Assembly: GCA_038040485.1 (NCBI GenBank)
Contig: JBBPIE010000006.1
Location: 124,001-188,000, forward strand
DNA length: 64,000 bases
Direction: 5' to 3'
From: Onstottus_B arcticum
GTDB taxonomy: Bacteria; Acidobacteriota; Blastocatellia; UBA7656
In this document: one piece after another, positions 25,592 through 33,687 of the stretch
Layout: the number at the start of each line of letters is the position of its first letter
How positions within the stretch are numbered: position 1 is the stretch's first letter
Position numbers and translations under genes: made by a program
The notes under the pieces: generated by a model
Databases searched by the model: none
What the model was told of the DNA's origin: nothing
What the model saw: only the letters and a program-made list of their open reading frames with translations

Positions 25592-26197
25592 ATGGCCAAG
25601 CCTACCTACTCTGAACGCATATTCATTAACGTACCCTTCGATCCTCGTTACCAAAGACTCTTCCGCGCACTCGTTTTCGTGATTCACGATTGTGGCTTCG
25701 TGGCACGCTGCGCCACTGAGGACGACAATAGTCTGCAGGTTCGCGTTGACAAGCTTTACGAGATAATTCGGACAAGCAAGTACAGCGTCCACGACATTTC
25801 GCGGCTGCACGCAAGGTACAACATGCCCCTAGAACTGGGAATTGTCCTTGGAGCGAAACGGTTCGGCAATGCCCGACACAAGCAGAAACGTGCGCTGATT
25901 CTTGATACTGAGGCGTATCGCTACCAACGATTCTGTTCAGATATCGCGGGGCAAGATATCCGGGCGCACGAAAACGGGGTAGAAGGCTTGATCCGTAGCG
26001 TCAGGAATTGGCTTCGTGCGAGCCCGGATACCCAGGGAATCATCTTGCCGAGTGCTGACTTCATCTATCGTCGCTACCGTGCATTCTCCCGGCGTCTGCG
26101 AGGACTCTGCGCGGCTGTTAACCTAGATCCCGAAGACCTGCATTTCCTTGATCTCAGGGTCCTTGTCACTGGCTGGCTCTCGGTTAATCCGCGCTAG
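25592..26197 (+). CDS. Hypothetical protein resembling nucleoside-deoxyribosyltransferase/TIR-like folds
   Basis: 201 residues. The conserved-looking core runs RIFINVPFDPRYQRLFRALV, DCGFVARCATEDDNSLQVRV, IIRTSKYSVHDISR, NMPLELGIVLGAKRFG, then LILDTEAYRYQRFCSDIAGQ and DIRAHENG. The order resembles nucleoside 2-deoxyribosyltransferases: an initial strand, a helix, then the SKYSVHDIS strand, and an E-L-G motif (Glu81) preceding the A-K-R-F loop. In that superfamily, which includes TIR NADases, this Glu is catalytic. I recall this family as a widespread hypothetical that often sits as a single or two-gene unit. A role in nucleotide hydrolysis or defence is inference. Confidence 0.75.
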   Translation: MAKPTYSERIFINVPFDPRYQRLFRALVFVIHDCGFVARCATEDDNSLQVRVDKLYEIIRTSKYSVHDISRLHARYNMPLELGIVLGAKRFGNARHKQKRALILDTEAYRYQRFCSDIAGQDIRAHENGVEGLIRSVRNWLRASPDTQGIILPSADFIYRRYRAFSRRLRGLCAAVNLDPEDLHFLDLRVLVTGWLSVNPR

Positions 26198-26640
26198 CGT
26201 TGCTTTGGGAGCACGGCGGTTCGCGATACTCGGGCACGCTGTCAGGCCGGCATTTCCATAAAGCTGGCGGGCTCTGGTCGCGCTCAATGTCTTGTTATCA
26301 ACCGCGATGAAGGGTTTGCTCCCTTACGCTGAATTGTACATGGGCCGGGTTCGGCACCGTGATTGGGAACCGAAGCCCTGCGACCGGGGCCGCCACGTAC
26401 TTCTAAAAGCTCGACAGCGACGAGATCCGGCGGTTCAGAGTCTTCAGGCGTCGCGCCTTTTAATGGTTGTGCCTCGAACGATGAAAACACGCCTGGCAGG
26501 GGCCTCAAGATCGAACAGCTCTCCCATGAAATGGCCCTAGCTTGCCTGTCCTTTTGAAACCATGAATAATTGAGGTCCGACTTGCTCTCGCGCGCCAGGA
26601 CGCCTCGCACAGAGGCGCGCGGTTGTGCTTCTGTGCCAGT
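26198..26640. other. Intergenic region without a gene
   Basis: 443 bases. Frames on both strands overlap and lack protein character. One palindrome-rich patch (GCGCGCCAGGACGCCTCGC at about 26588) precedes the next gene. Nothing else recognised. Confidence 0.5.
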
Positions 26641-27447
26641 ATGATCTTACTTCGCCTCACGCTTCTTCATGCCCTGATCTTCGTGGTTGTCTGCGACCTT
26701 TTAGCTCAGACTCCGAGCCAGACAAAGCAGAATTACCCGGCGGTGATTAAGGACTCAACCGAGCGCCGCGCTCGGGCGGAACGCGAGTGGCGGCGAATGC
26801 TCGATTCTTACGGCATTCCTCAGACACCTCCCGATCTTTATCCGATTACTTACACGCCCCGTTCGCTGTTGGGAGTAACCGGCGGGATCAAACTGATATC
26901 GTTCAAGCCCGAGCCGGGGTCGGAGAATCTGGCGTTACGCGAAGCACTTCGGCGTTTCCTCGATCGTTGGCGCGAGATGCTGGGCGCCGAGCCGGCAGCG
27001 GTCTCGCTGCTCAGCAACGACGAATCGGGCGACACCCAGCGCTTGACCTACAAGCAAGCCAACTACGCGTTTCCCATCGCGGGCAACGCGGGCGAGATGG
27101 TGGCGGTCTTGAGCCGCGATGGAAGGCTCCTCCAACTCGATTCGCGTTTTATACCCGTCGTCGAGCTCCCCTCGCGGCCCTCGATCGATCGAGACACGGT
27201 AGCCAAGAAGGTAGTTGGCCGGACCTTTACCTATTCGGACATCGCCGGCCGCGAGCAGCGAACTCAGATCGGCGGGCTCGCGGAAGTCACCGTCAAACGG
27301 CTGGTCATCCTTCCCATCGAGAAGGCCGATTCGACCGAAGTGCATCTGGCCTGGGAGATCGTCGCGGGCAAACAGCTCTCGTGGACGATCTACATCGACG
27401 CGATCAGCGGGCAGGAGCTCAAGGTGGCTCAGAACTTTCAAACATAG
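26641..27447 (+). CDS. Secreted hypothetical protein (PepSY/FTP-like)
   Basis: 268 residues from the ATG at 26641 (an in-frame GTG at 26623 is possible). The signal peptide is MILLRLTLLHALIFVVVCDL. Two repeating segments with the strand-helix-strand look of PepSY/FTP propeptide domains are seen: RLTYKQANYAFPIAGNAGEM-VAVLSRDGRLLQLDSRFIP, and VHLAWEIVAGKQLSWTIYID-AISGQEL. The W-E-I...Y-I-D-A-x-S-G-Q motif is typical of FTP/PepSY inhibitors of secreted peptidases. No peptidase gene is adjacent. Confidence 0.65.
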   Translation: MILLRLTLLHALIFVVVCDLLAQTPSQTKQNYPAVIKDSTERRARAEREWRRMLDSYGIPQTPPDLYPITYTPRSLLGVTGGIKLISFKPEPGSENLALREALRRFLDRWREMLGAEPAAVSLLSNDESGDTQRLTYKQANYAFPIAGNAGEMVAVLSRDGRLLQLDSRFIPVVELPSRPSIDRDTVAKKVVGRTFTYSDIAGREQRTQIGGLAEVTVKRLVILPIEKADSTEVHLAWEIVAGKQLSWTIYIDAISGQELKVAQNFQT

Positions 27448-27496
27448 ATAAGAGGGGTTAGCGCTGGGGCCCAATCCCTAACCCCCAACTCCAATT

Positions 27497-29779
27497 ATGG
27501 AAACAGTGATAACGCGAGATACGGATGTTTTGAGGGAGTACGTTGCCGCGCTCGACGCCCGAGAGCGTGGGTTTTCGCCGTTCGGGAGGCTTGCTGCAAC
27601 TGTAAAGCTTGCGGCGTTAAGGCGTGAGCTGGACGCAGCGCAGATCGACGGCACCGATGAAGATCTCGCCGCGCTGCGCCGCGAGATCGATGAGCGAATC
27701 AATCGCAGCTTCGCGCGCCGTTTCCTGGCCAGGCCGTGGGGTGCGCGGCTGTGTGTGTTCCTGTCGATAGTGCTGGCTCAGCAGCTCGCTTTGGCGTTTG
27801 TGTGGCTGCTGGCAAAGCTGTTTGTTCGCTTCGCACCGTTGCCCAAGCGGTGGAACCCGGTGCTTCCGCACGAGCAGCCGGCTTTCCTGTGGGCGTTCAT
27901 CTTCTTCTTTTTCTTCGCAGCGCCGATGACCGCGCTGTTGATTCTGTTTGGCGGGCGATTCATTCGCGCCTGGCGCAAGACCCTCGCGGCGACGCTCCTT
28001 ATCTTCGCGACTTCAGCGGCGTTCACCTTTCTGGTTGTGAGAGGAAAAGAACAAACCAACCCGGTTCGGCATAACACGTCGCTCGAGCAATTCGCGAAAG
28101 AGCGCGAGTTGAGCATCGCGAACTACCGCGAATGGATGGAAGCCAACTGGCTGATGAAGGATGCGAAGCTGAAGCGTGACTACGAAGGCTACTTGCGTAA
28201 CGGGCCCGGCCGATGGATTACGTCGCGATTCGACGCCGGCAACGACGCGGCGTGGGGTGACTCGCTTGAAGTGATGAAGACCTACCTCGACGCGGGCGAA
28301 GACGAGAACGGGTTTCGAGAATGGCTGAGGTACTATCTCGATCGCAACCGGATCTACTCGGAAGACCGCATCGATCACGAAGTGGGAACGATCACCGGCA
28401 GCGCCAGCCAACGCTTTCTTGGGGTGTGGCAGCTTGAACCGCTATTGAACGAACGCGACCGGCGGCTCTACAGCGGTTACCTTGGTTCGATCAATCACGC
28501 GATGTGGAAGTGGGGAATCGCGTCGCTGACCTTGATGTCGCTAGCGTTCTTGATTGCTTATCTTACTGAGCCGGTGCTCCGATTGCGGGAACGCGTTTCT
28601 GGAAATGCCCGCGGCCGCGCCAGCCGAAAGGCCGCACTGGATTCCGATCAGCCAGCGACAAGCGACGGGCGACTTCCCGAGCGCCCCGATTCGTTCCCGG
28701 AGCTAAGCGAGATAACTTCCATGCCGTTCTTCGATGCGCCGTTCAAACTGCTGGCCGGCATCCACCGCTCTTTTGTTCGGCTGGTGGTTCTCACAAGCGT
28801 CTTCGTCTTCGCGTTGTGGGCGCTCGTCTACGCGTTCGATCTTTCCGGCGCGCGGCCGAACCCGCACTCACAAGTCGCACTGATGCGTTCGCACTTGTTG
28901 TTTGGCGGCTCGGCCAATGATGCCGTGGCGCGAGCGAGTGACTCACCGGGACGGGCCTTCGCCGACCACGGACAAAGAACCGGAGACGAGACTGGTTCAT
29001 CAGCCGGTGGCGGCCGCGAAGCCTTGCGCGGCGCGCGGCCCGCAAGGATTGCCGAGCTGGAGCAAGCGCTCGACGAGGCGGACTATCAAACCGAAAAACG
29101 ATTCAAGGAACAATACAAGCTCAACGCCGCCGCGCGCTCGGATGTGAGCCATCTCAAGAACCTCATTTCGCAGCTTCAGCAGACGACAACAGCCCTGCCC
29201 GAACAAATCAGCGAGGTCGGCTCGCGAGCCAACGCCGCCGAAGCGCGAGCGGGTCAGATCATCAACGAAGCCACCGCCGCCAAAATGACCGCCGAGGGAG
29301 TCGCGAAACAGATCACCGCCAAGCTCGGCGAAGTCGAGAGCCGAACCGCCCGGGCATCCGAACAGATCGGCAAAGTAGAAGACCAGGCTTCGGTGCTCGC
29401 GACTCGAACCGAAGCGCTCGAGAGAGAACTCGACCGGCGCGCGCGCCAAATCGAAGCGCGAACGGAAGAGCTCGGCGAGCGCACGGCTGGGCTCAAAGAG
29501 CGCGAAGAGCGGTTTGATCGCCTGCAACGCGCGGCGCTCACGGCGATACTCTCAGAGCTGAAAGCAAGCGTCGATGATCTGGAAAGCCGAGTCGGGTCGG
29601 GCTTCTATCGCTTCTTCAACAAGAGCGAAGCGCGCCGCGACGCAGACTCGCTTCGCCAGCGCATCACCGCGCTCGCCGCCGAGCTTCGAGATATGAACAC
29701 CGAGCAGGCGAAGAAGATGGGCGAACAGCTCGACGCGTTGAGCAAGAAGGTCGATGACATCGTGTCGCGCATCAGGTAG
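27497..29779 (+). CDS. Large membrane protein with C-terminal coiled coil
   Basis: 760 residues. Residues 1-80 are charged and helical. Membrane helices appear near 85-110, 130-155, 165-185, 338-358 and 430-450. A soluble domain of about 150 residues lies between helices 3 and 4 (NYREWMEANWLMKDAKLKRD). From about 515 to 760 the protein is one long coiled coil (LEQALDEADYQTEKRFKEQY, then ARASEQIGKVEDQASVLATR). A single SRVGSGFYRFFNKSEARRDA break lies near 705. The architecture resembles mechanosensory, chemotaxis-like or envelope-tethering proteins, but no known domain is recognised. It is followed by the G-rich tandem repeat. Confidence 0.65.
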   Translation: METVITRDTDVLREYVAALDARERGFSPFGRLAATVKLAALRRELDAAQIDGTDEDLAALRREIDERINRSFARRFLARPWGARLCVFLSIVLAQQLALAFVWLLAKLFVRFAPLPKRWNPVLPHEQPAFLWAFIFFFFFAAPMTALLILFGGRFIRAWRKTLAATLLIFATSAAFTFLVVRGKEQTNPVRHNTSLEQFAKERELSIANYREWMEANWLMKDAKLKRDYEGYLRNGPGRWITSRFDAGNDAAWGDSLEVMKTYLDAGEDENGFREWLRYYLDRNRIYSEDRIDHEVGTITGSASQRFLGVWQLEPLLNERDRRLYSGYLGSINHAMWKWGIASLTLMSLAFLIAYLTEPVLRLRERVSGNARGRASRKAALDSDQPATSDGRLPERPDSFPELSEITSMPFFDAPFKLLAGIHRSFVRLVVLTSVFVFALWALVYAFDLSGARPNPHSQVALMRSHLLFGGSANDAVARASDSPGRAFADHGQRTGDETGSSAGGGREALRGARPARIAELEQALDEADYQTEKRFKEQYKLNAAARSDVSHLKNLISQLQQTTTALPEQISEVGSRANAAEARAGQIINEATAAKMTAEGVAKQITAKLGEVESRTARASEQIGKVEDQASVLATRTEALERELDRRARQIEARTEELGERTAGLKEREERFDRLQRAALTAILSELKASVDDLESRVGSGFYRFFNKSEARRDADSLRQRITALAAELRDMNTEQAKKMGEQLDALSKKVDDIVSRIR

Positions 29780-29800
29780 AGGCGAGGAGCAGGCAACGAC

Positions 29801-29981
29801 AGGGCGAAAGGGCGAGGGGGCGAAGGGCGAGGGGCGAAGGGCGAAGGGGTGAGGGGCGAAGGGCGAGGGGCGAAGGGCGAGGGGCGAAGGGGCGAAGGGC
29901 GAGGGGCGAAGGGCGAGGGGCGAAGGGGCGAGGGGCGAGGGGCGAAGGGGCGAGGGCGAAGGGGCGAGGGGCGAGGGGCGA
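29801..29981 (+). repeat. G-rich tandem repeat (GGGCGA-type)
   Basis: About 180 bases made of 7-15-base units of the form GGGGCGAAGGGCGA and GGGGCGAG. It lies between the coiled-coil gene and a polytopic protein, and extends to within about 20 bases of the next start codon. A C-rich counterpart (CCCCCTCCCCCC and CCCCCTCACCCC, 30112-30165) lies inside that gene. Confidence 0.9.
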
Positions 29982-30002
29982 GTGCTTGGTGGACAGCAAT
30001 TG

Positions 30003-31706
30003 ATGACGCGGACGGAAGGAGAGCCAGAAACGGAGACGCGGCGACCCGGCGACGAAGCGCGCTCAGCCGAGGTAGCCTATGAAGGCGCTGTTAACGACGC
30101 AGCCGCTGATCGCCCCCTCCCCCCTTCGCCCCCTCTCCCCGTCGCCCCCTCACCCCCTCGACCTGTCGCGCCAAGCCGCCGGCTCCGCGCTCCTCTTGAG
30201 ATCACAGCCGCGTTCCTGCTGATCCTCCTCGTGATGGGTTGGATCGAGTTCGCCGGCCCTGCAATTCTCGACAACGACGGCTACTATCACATTCGCTGGG
30301 CGAAGATGGTCCGCGAAAGCTTTCCTCACTTGCCGCCTTTCAAAGCGCTGCCGCTGACGACGCTCGATGAGCAACACTACGTAGATCACCACTACCTTTT
30401 TCATGTCCTGCTCATCCCCTTCACGTTCGGCGATCTACGAGTCGGCGCGAAGCTCGCAGCCGTTGTCTTCTCGAGCCTCGGGATCCTGTCGGTGTTCGCG
30501 CTGCTTGTAAGCTACCGCGTGCGATATCGGTGGTTGTGGCTCGCGCCGATGATCGCAAGCTCTGAACCGTTCCTCTATCGAATGTCGATGACGCGGGCGC
30601 CTGCGTTGTCGCTTGCTCTGTTGGGCCTCGGCGCGTACCTGGTCCTCAAGCGCAAGCCGCTCCTGCTCGCGGTGCTCTCGTTTGTGTTTGTCTGGTCGTA
30701 CAGCCTGTTCCCGCTGACTATGGCTTTCGCAGTCGCGCACGCGATTGCGATTTATCTTTCCCAGCGCCGCTTAGAGTTTCGTTCAATCCTCGCAACAGGG
30801 ATCGGGATCGTCGCGGGCCTGATAATCAATCCTTATTTCCCGAAGAACCTCACGTTGTTTCGCGAGCACCTGTTGATGAAGACCGGTGGGACTTACTCGG
30901 TAGACGTCGGAGTCGAGTGGTACCCGTACGATACGTGGGTGATCATCGGCTCGAGCGCGCTCGCATTCGGGATCTTCTTTGCGGGGCTTCTGGCGTTCGA
31001 CTATCGAAGCCGCACGCGCGACCCGAAGCCGCTGTTCTTACTGCTGGTATCGACGATGTTTCTGTTGATGGCTTTCAAGTCGCGGCGCTTTATCGAGTAC
31101 TGGCCGCCGTTCGCTGTCGCGTTTGCCGCGTTCACGATCAGCCCGAAGCTCCAGACGATGAGCTTCTCGTGGATGACTCGCACGCGAGACCGCGCAATCG
31201 CGGCACTAGCGGCGGCTACCATCACTGTAGTCGCGGTTGTGAATGTTTGCTCGGCCGTGCTCCTGGCTCGCGCCGACGTTCGCTCCGAAGCCGACCCGTT
31301 CGCTTACAAGGGCGCAAGCGAATGGCTCGCCGCGAACACGCCTCCGGGTTCGATGGTGTTCAACACGGACTGGGACGACTTTCCGATGCTGTTCTACTAC
31401 AACCCGAACAACACATACATAGTCGGACTTGACCCCACGTATCTATACGATCGCGACCGGCAGTTGTGGAAGCTGTACGCGGACATCACGCTCGGCAACG
31501 AAGACAACCCCGCCCCGTTGATCAGGGATCGCTTCGGCGCGGAGTACGTGTTCACAGACAACGAGCACTCGGACTTCATGCAGAATGTAGAAGAAAGCGG
31601 CGACTTCGAGAAGGTGTATGAGGATAAGTTCACGACGGTGTTGAGGGTCCGCAAGCCTGATGATCCAAGGGCTAATGTGTCGGAAGGACAGGGAACCGCG
31701 CGATAG
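30003..31706 (+). CDS. Polytopic membrane protein, glycosyltransferase-like (GT-C fold)
   Basis: 567 residues from the ATG at 30003 (an in-frame GTG at 29982 is inside the repeat edge). The N-terminus is proline-rich (PLPPSPPLPVAPSPPRPVAP), encoded by the C-rich part of the repeat. About 10-11 membrane helices follow. NDGYYHIRWAKMVRES just after helix 1 resembles the D-x-Y-Y-H of GT-C enzymes such as STT3/PMT that use lipid-linked sugars. A C-terminal soluble domain contains NTPPGSMVFNTDWDDFPMLF and RFGAEYVFTDNEHS. The donor and acceptor are unknown. The N-terminal 60 residues are unlikely to be conserved. Confidence 0.75.
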   Translation: MTRTEGEPETETRRPGDEARSAEVAYEGAVNDAAADRPLPPSPPLPVAPSPPRPVAPSRRLRAPLEITAAFLLILLVMGWIEFAGPAILDNDGYYHIRWAKMVRESFPHLPPFKALPLTTLDEQHYVDHHYLFHVLLIPFTFGDLRVGAKLAAVVFSSLGILSVFALLVSYRVRYRWLWLAPMIASSEPFLYRMSMTRAPALSLALLGLGAYLVLKRKPLLLAVLSFVFVWSYSLFPLTMAFAVAHAIAIYLSQRRLEFRSILATGIGIVAGLIINPYFPKNLTLFREHLLMKTGGTYSVDVGVEWYPYDTWVIIGSSALAFGIFFAGLLAFDYRSRTRDPKPLFLLLVSTMFLLMAFKSRRFIEYWPPFAVAFAAFTISPKLQTMSFSWMTRTRDRAIAALAAATITVVAVVNVCSAVLLARADVRSEADPFAYKGASEWLAANTPPGSMVFNTDWDDFPMLFYYNPNNTYIVGLDPTYLYDRDRQLWKLYADITLGNEDNPAPLIRDRFGAEYVFTDNEHSDFMQNVEESGDFEKVYEDKFTTVLRVRKPDDPRANVSEGQGTAR

Positions 31707-31755
31707 GGCTTTGGTCCGTTGACGCTCTAAATTTCAACCACTATTGTCCTCAGGA

Positions 31756-32017
31756 ATGAAAGTACGTGATGTCCTCAAGTTGCTACCTGAAGCTGGATGG
31801 TATCCTGGTTGCAACTGAGGGTAGTTACGACAAGATCAAGCATCCGACAAAAGTGGGGTGGGTGACCGTTCCTGGTAAACCCAAAGATGATCTGGCGATT
31901 GGCGCGTTGAACAGCGCTTTGCGACAAGCGAGAATGAAGAAAAAAGGGGAGCGAGACTATGCGATATGCAATCGTGATCGAAAAAGCGGAGAACAACTAC
32001 GGAGCTTATGTTCCTGA
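31756..32017 (+). pseudogene. hicA: hicA toxin gene with +1 frameshift
   Basis: The ATG at 31756 begins MKVRDVLKLLPEAGWY, the usual HicA start. One extra base (C at about 31804) then throws the frame into a stop. The +1 frame continues LVATEGSYDKIKHPTKVGWV, TVPGKPKDDLAIGALNSALR, QARMKKKGERDY, a normal HicA. HicA is an mRNA-cleaving toxin with a conserved His, present here in the IKHPTK segment. The last codons overlap hicB. As read, no active toxin is made, unless the base is an error or the ribosome slips. Confidence 0.85.
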
Positions 32018-32171
32018 TTTGCCTGGATGCATAGCGACTGGAAAAACAATCGAAGCAACAGAAAAGGAAATCCGTGAAGCCATCGAGTTTCATTTGCGGG
32101 GACTTCGCGAAGATGGATTACCCATTCCAGAACCGTCAAGCCGTGTCGATTATGTGGAAGTCGCCGCTTAA
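31959..32171 (+). CDS. hicB: HicB antitoxin
   Basis: 70 residues: MRYAIVIEKAENNYGAYVPD, LPGCIATGKTIEATEKEIRE, AIEFHLRGLREDGLPIPEPS. The partial RNase H-like fold with the A-Y-V-P-D-L-P-G-C motif is unmistakable. It binds and neutralises HicA. The ATG lies 11 bases after GGGGAGCGAG. It overlaps the reading frame of hicA by 59 bases. There is no separate C-terminal DNA-binding domain. Confidence 0.9.
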   Translation: MRYAIVIEKAENNYGAYVPDLPGCIATGKTIEATEKEIREAIEFHLRGLREDGLPIPEPSSRVDYVEVAA

Positions 32172-32256
32172 CCTTCTATTCAAATCGAAACCAATCACAC
32201 CTATAAGACGAGCTGAGCAATTGTGCTCGGATTGCGATACGGAGTAAGCTCTCGCT

Positions 32257-32457
32257 ATGAGTACAGTACAAGCCATCCAGGATGCGGTGCGCGAACTCTC
32301 TGGAGACGACTTGGCAGCATTTCGCGAGTGGTTTGCTGAGTTCGATGCCGTTTTGTGGGACGGGCAGTTGGGAGCGGACATCGCTGCCGGCCGTCTGGAC
32401 AAACTCGGTGACGAGGCCCTTCGGGATTTACAAGAAGGGCGTTGCAGCGACCTGTGA
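32257..32457 (+). CDS. Antitoxin of a RelE-type pair
   Basis: 66 residues (MSTVQAIQDAVRELSGDDLA-AFREWFAEFDA...). The segment ELSGDDLAAFREWFAEFDAV and the C-terminal LDKLGDEALRDLQEG are the usual pattern of a small antitoxin that precedes RelE-like toxins. The stop codon overlaps the toxin start (GTGA). The pair is complete. Confidence 0.8.
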   Translation: MSTVQAIQDAVRELSGDDLAAFREWFAEFDAVLWDGQLGADIAAGRLDKLGDEALRDLQEGRCSDL

Positions 32458-32714
32458 GACATCGAGCGAGTCCACGCTTCTGGGCTTGCTATCGCCAACT
32501 CTCCGAGGATGTGCGGCGTCTGGCGGACAAGTCTTTTGCTCTCCTGCGAGAGAACTCACAACATCCATCGCTACACTTCAAAAAGATCGGCCGGTTCTGG
32601 TCGGCTCGAGTGGGTTTACACTACCGGGCACTTGCCGTTGAACATGAGGCCGACCTGGTTTGGTTCTGGATCGGCTCGCATGCGGAGTACGACAAGCTCG
32701 TAGACCGGCAATAG
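32454..32714 (+). CDS. RelE-type toxin
   Basis: 86 residues from the GTG at 32454, which overlaps the antitoxin stop as GTGA; a TTG at 32442 is an alternative. The sequence RHRASPRFWACYRQLSEDVR, LHFKKIGRFWSARVGLHYRA, LAVEHEADLVWFWIGSHAEY is the conserved pattern of the RelE/HigB-like mRNA interferases in this subgroup. Both genes are intact, in contrast to the neighbouring hicA. Confidence 0.85.
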   Translation: MRHRASPRFWACYRQLSEDVRRLADKSFALLRENSQHPSLHFKKIGRFWSARVGLHYRALAVEHEADLVWFWIGSHAEYDKLVDRQ

Positions 32715-32838
32715 CACCTAATCCCGATTCGAGCCGAGCTTGCCTTGCAGTTGCTCTGGCGCGCCGGTTTGGCTTACTCATTTCGAACCAACGAATGCCG
32801 GGTCAATCAGAAAATCATCCAATACCTAAAACCACTCG

Positions 32839-33687
32839 ATGAACTCACCAACATCAAAGTTCCTCACTGCTGAATGGCGGCACCTTGCGATGCTCAACTT
32901 CGAGGTCGATCCGAAGGTAATGCAGCCGCTCGTGCCCGTAGGGACCGAGTTGGATCAATGGCAGGGCCGGACTTTCATTAGCGTAGTTGGGTTCTTGTTC
33001 CTCAACACACGCGTCTTCGGCGTAGCGATCCCCTGGCATCGCGACTTCGAAGAGGTGAATCTGCGCTTCTATGTAAGAAGGAAGGCGAGCGACGGATGGC
33101 GGCGAGGAGTGGTCTTCGTAAAGGAAATCGTGCCTCGCATTGCGATCGCGCTGACGGCGAGAGTCGTTTACGGAGAGAACTACGTTGCCGTCCCGATGAG
33201 TCATCGGATCGAGGGGGATAACGGCTCCGGTGCCGAGCCGCGAGCCGAATCAGATCCAAGAGCCGTGTTTGAGCCGCGAGCTGAGCCAGATCCAAGAGCC
33301 TTGCCAAAGCCGAGAGCCGAGTCAGATCCGAGAATCGTGTCTCAGCCGCGAGCCGTGTCGTACTCCTGGCAGTTTCGCGGCCGAGAGAACCGATTGGCGC
33401 TAACCGTTGGCGGCGACTCTGATCAAGCACCCGAGGGAAGTGAGGCGGAGTTCATAACCGAACACTACTGGGGCTACGCTGGACGGCGAGGCGGGCGCAC
33501 GATGGAATACCGAGTCGAGCACCCTCGCTGGAGGATTGCCCGCGCTACCTCAGCCGAACTCGATTGCGACGTAGCCGGACTCTACGGAAGCCAGTTCGTC
33601 GAGTCCTTGAAGACGCCTCCGGCCTCAGCGTTTCTCGCCGCCGGATCGGAAGTGACAGTGTTCCGTGGAAGCGTGCTGCCTTCATGA
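32839..33687 (+). CDS. DUF2071 (YqjF-family) protein with inserted 12-residue repeats
   Basis: 282 residues. MNSPTSKFLTAEWRHLAMLN, FEVDPKVMQPLVPVGTELDQ, FISVVGFLFLNTRVFGVAIPW and ITEHYWGYAGRRGGRTMEYR-VEHPRW are typical DUF2071. The normal central loop is enlarged by three tandem copies of a 12-residue unit (E/K-PRA-E-S/P-DPR-...) at residues 133-168, encoded at 33235-33342. This is a protein-coding minisatellite. Function of the family is unknown. Nothing suggests the enlargement inactivates the gene. Confidence 0.9.
   Translation: MNSPTSKFLTAEWRHLAMLNFEVDPKVMQPLVPVGTELDQWQGRTFISVVGFLFLNTRVFGVAIPWHRDFEEVNLRFYVRRKASDGWRRGVVFVKEIVPRIAIALTARVVYGENYVAVPMSHRIEGDNGSGAEPRAESDPRAVFEPRAEPDPRALPKPRAESDPRIVSQPRAVSYSWQFRGRENRLALTVGGDSDQAPEGSEAEFITEHYWGYAGRRGGRTMEYRVEHPRWRIARATSAELDCDVAGLYGSQFVESLKTPPASAFLAAGSEVTVFRGSVLPS
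33235..33360 (+). repeat. 36-bp minisatellite inside the DUF2071 gene
   Basis: Three 36-bp units begin at 33235, 33271 and 33307, then an 18-bp partial unit at 33343. Each encodes (E/K/Q)PRA(E)(S/P)DPR(A/I)(V/L)x. The units are diverged, so copy number may have changed in the past. Confidence 0.9.

Noticed and set aside
29801..29981. Possible CRISPR array
   Set aside because: Units are short, contiguous and without unique spacers; it is a simple tandem repeat.
13051..32017. Programmed +1 frameshifting as a common control of the three broken TA genes
   Set aside because: The three sites share no slippery sequence or following stop codon, so simple decay or base errors are more likely.
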